A stretch of 64,000 nucleotides of DNA from Argyresthia goedartella (taxonomy: Eukaryota; Arthropoda; Insecta; Lepidoptera; Argyresthiidae): assembly GCA_949825045.1 (NCBI GenBank), contig OX463827.1, positions 518,501 through 582,500 of the forward strand, given 5' to 3'. Each line of letters starts with the position of its first letter. The first letter of the stretch is position 1. The translations under genes and the position numbers were made by a program. Under the pieces are notes generated by a model. That model was not told where the DNA came from. It was given only the letters and a program-made list of their open reading frames with translations, and ran no database searches. Below, piece after piece: positions 62,530 through 64,000 of this stretch.

Positions 62530-64000
62530 TATTGTATACTACCAGAATGTAAGGGGGCTACGAACTAAGACTGACACTATTGTACGGAATATTACGTTGA
62601 ACGACTACGACATAATTGCTCTGACGGAAACCTGGCTTCTCGATTCTATCGCTGACAATGAGTTATTTGATAACAGGTACCTTGTGTGGCGGCGTGATCG
62701 CGACTATGTTTCGACTTAGCAGACAAAGGGAGGTGGTGTACTGATAGCGGTGAAGCGGGAATTATGCTCGAGCATGAATGTTGGCTGGCAATCCTCGGCC
62801 GAGGACATCTGGGTATCTATCCCCTTAAAACGTAATAACAAACATTTAACTACACTGCATCTGTGTTCACTATATCTTTGCGATGAAAACCACGGTAACA
62901 GTTTTAAAACTCAACTGGATTTTTTTGTAGTAATTTAATTAATCTTATGACTCATAATAATCAGAATAGATTTGTTATTGTAGGCGATTTTAATATGAGT
63001 TGCATACAATGGACACTACGGAACGGTCAACTTCAGCCATCTAACTTAGTCAGTTCCCAGGTTAAGAATTTTGTTGATGCCTTGCATGTTTGTGGTCTCC
63101 GCCAATATAATGCATTCGAGAATAGTTATGGCCGCATTCTTGACCTTGTGTTATCTAATGAAAATACAATAACAATGCCTTGCCTCGATCCGCTGGTTTG
63201 CGAGGACCCATATCACAAATCTCTTGTTATAGAAATTCCTGTAGCACACTTCACCCCCCTCAAAACAGTATTTCACAAATCATTTAATTATTTTAAAGCA
63301 GACTACAAATTGATAAGAGAGGAGATAAATAAAATCGACTGGTCTAATATTTTATATGAGGGTAGTGTGAATGATGTGGTCGAGCTATTCTACCAATTAC
63401 TTTTTAAAATCCGTGACACCTATGTGCCAATCCGCAAATCGTCTAAAAGTAAATACCCATCTTGGTACAGTCCAGCTTTGATTAAGATGATTAAAGAGAA
63501 ATTCAAATATCACAAAAAGTTTAAAACTTATGGAAATTTGTCTGAAAAAATATCCTTCTCAATCCTCCGTGATAGAGTGAGCAGAATGGAACGGGATTGT
63601 CACAGAAAATATATTTCTAATATTGAAAAATCTATCGTTGACAACCCAAAAGCATTTTGGTCTTTTGTAAGCGACGAACGAATATGTCCCATGATGGTCT
63701 GTCATCAAACTGTGGCCAATCGATATGCGAATTTTTCTCTAAATACTTCCACTCCTCCTTCCTAGCGCCATCTAGTCCAGCTACTCAAAGTACTGACAGC
63801 AGTACTGCCTCACATACCGACGAGAATGCCAGTCTGTGTGACATCGCCAGCATCGAGGTTAACGCATCGCTTGTTCAAATACAATTGCAAGCTATTGATC
63901 TCACTAAGTCCGCGGGTCCCGATACAATCCCTGCTAAATTTCTGGTTTCATGTTCCAAAGAACTTTCCGGTCCCGTAACTATCCTGCTCAAACGCTCGCT
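62530..64000 (+). pseudogene. LINE-G ORF2: endonuclease and start of RT (broken, partial)
   Basis: The endonuclease blocks are YYQNVRGLRTKTD (about 62536), ALTETWL (catalytic Glu), GGGVLIAVKRE, VIVGDFNMSCIQW (62976 onward) and DPYHKSLVIEI. The connector with YISNIEKSI, KAFWSFVSD and then LTKSAGPDTIPAKFL (about 63900) leads into the RT, which runs off the window. Lesions: a TAG at about 62718 before the GGGVL block, a stop and frameshift at 62936-62947, and a frameshift near 63715-63725. LINE-D (30570-32820) carries the corresponding downstream RT part of a related element. Confidence 0.75.

Larger units (their letters stand above)
60905..64000 (+). mobile_element. LINE-G, Jockey/CR1-like non-LTR retrotransposon (runs off the window)
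   Basis: A GC-rich leader beginning near 60905 (CTCGGTCGCCGGCGCGACGG) is followed by ORF1 (61079-62016, frameshifted) and ORF2 (about 62530 onward) with endonuclease and the start of RT at the window end. The copy appears full-length at the 5' end but carries several lesions. Confidence 0.75.

Overview
This is eukaryotic, almost certainly insect and most probably lepidopteran, genomic DNA that is dominated by transposable elements. The evidence is AT-rich spacers, spliced transposase genes, tRNA-derived SINEs with Pol III box B motifs, several copies of a GGTTCCGTACC-type repeat that I recall as common in Lepidoptera, and LINE, BEL/Pao, DIRS-like, Tc1-like and CACTA-like coding remnants. I see no confident single-copy host gene, no bacterial gene, no rRNA and no convincing functional tRNA.

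Layout. 1-8035: LINE 3' tails, poly-C runs, a nearly full-length two-ORF LINE (LINE-A, ORF1 2382-3938, broken ORF2 to 6866) and GGTTCCGTACC repeats. 8037-12457 (minus): a broken Jockey-type LINE (LINE-B) with another LINE 3' fragment (LINE-C) nested at 8450-9405. 12458-16465: short repeats, a six-unit 28-bp minisatellite between inverted flanks, a perfect 18-bp hairpin and a 3' fragment of a LINE-B relative. 16466-26889: about 10 kb of mostly non-coding DNA with SINEs and a GC-rich minisatellite. 26892-29767 and 46178-49053: two 2876-bp copies of one Tc1-like transposon in opposite orientation, each with a three-exon transposase gene of 335 codons. Between them: a broken LINE (LINE-D), a LINE tail, a BEL/Pao element with matching 177-bp LTRs (34670-40937, minus), and an R2-like LINE (LINE-F, 42301-45180). 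49320-60415: an apparent two-gene CACTA/EnSpm-like unit, with a tnp2-like transposase on plus and a DUF4806-like partner gene on minus. The partner gene is split by a second BEL/Pao element (53606-59035, plus) whose pol lacks reverse transcriptase. 60905-64000: a LINE (LINE-G) with a zinc-finger/RRM ORF1 and a broken endonuclease/RT ORF2, cut by the window end.

The window reads as a record of nested insertions. Five junctions are visible at base level: LINE-C in LINE-B (aatt), BEL-1 in a LINE endonuclease fragment (actgc duplication), Tc1 copy 2 in the RNase H of a DIRS-like element (TA), Tc1 copy 1 (TA), and BEL-2 in the DUF4806-like gene (gttag duplication). Most coding copies carry stops or frameshifts. 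The exceptions that look intact are LINE-A ORF1, both Tc1 transposases, BEL-1 pol, and the gag of BEL-2.

The most notable observations are the tRNA-like, box A/box B-bearing modules at both subterminal ends of the spliced Tc1 element, in identical positions in both copies; the transposase plus DUF4806-like gene pair; and the BEL elements that keep long open frames despite losing whole enzymatic domains. All family assignments are by eye from motifs; no database search was run.
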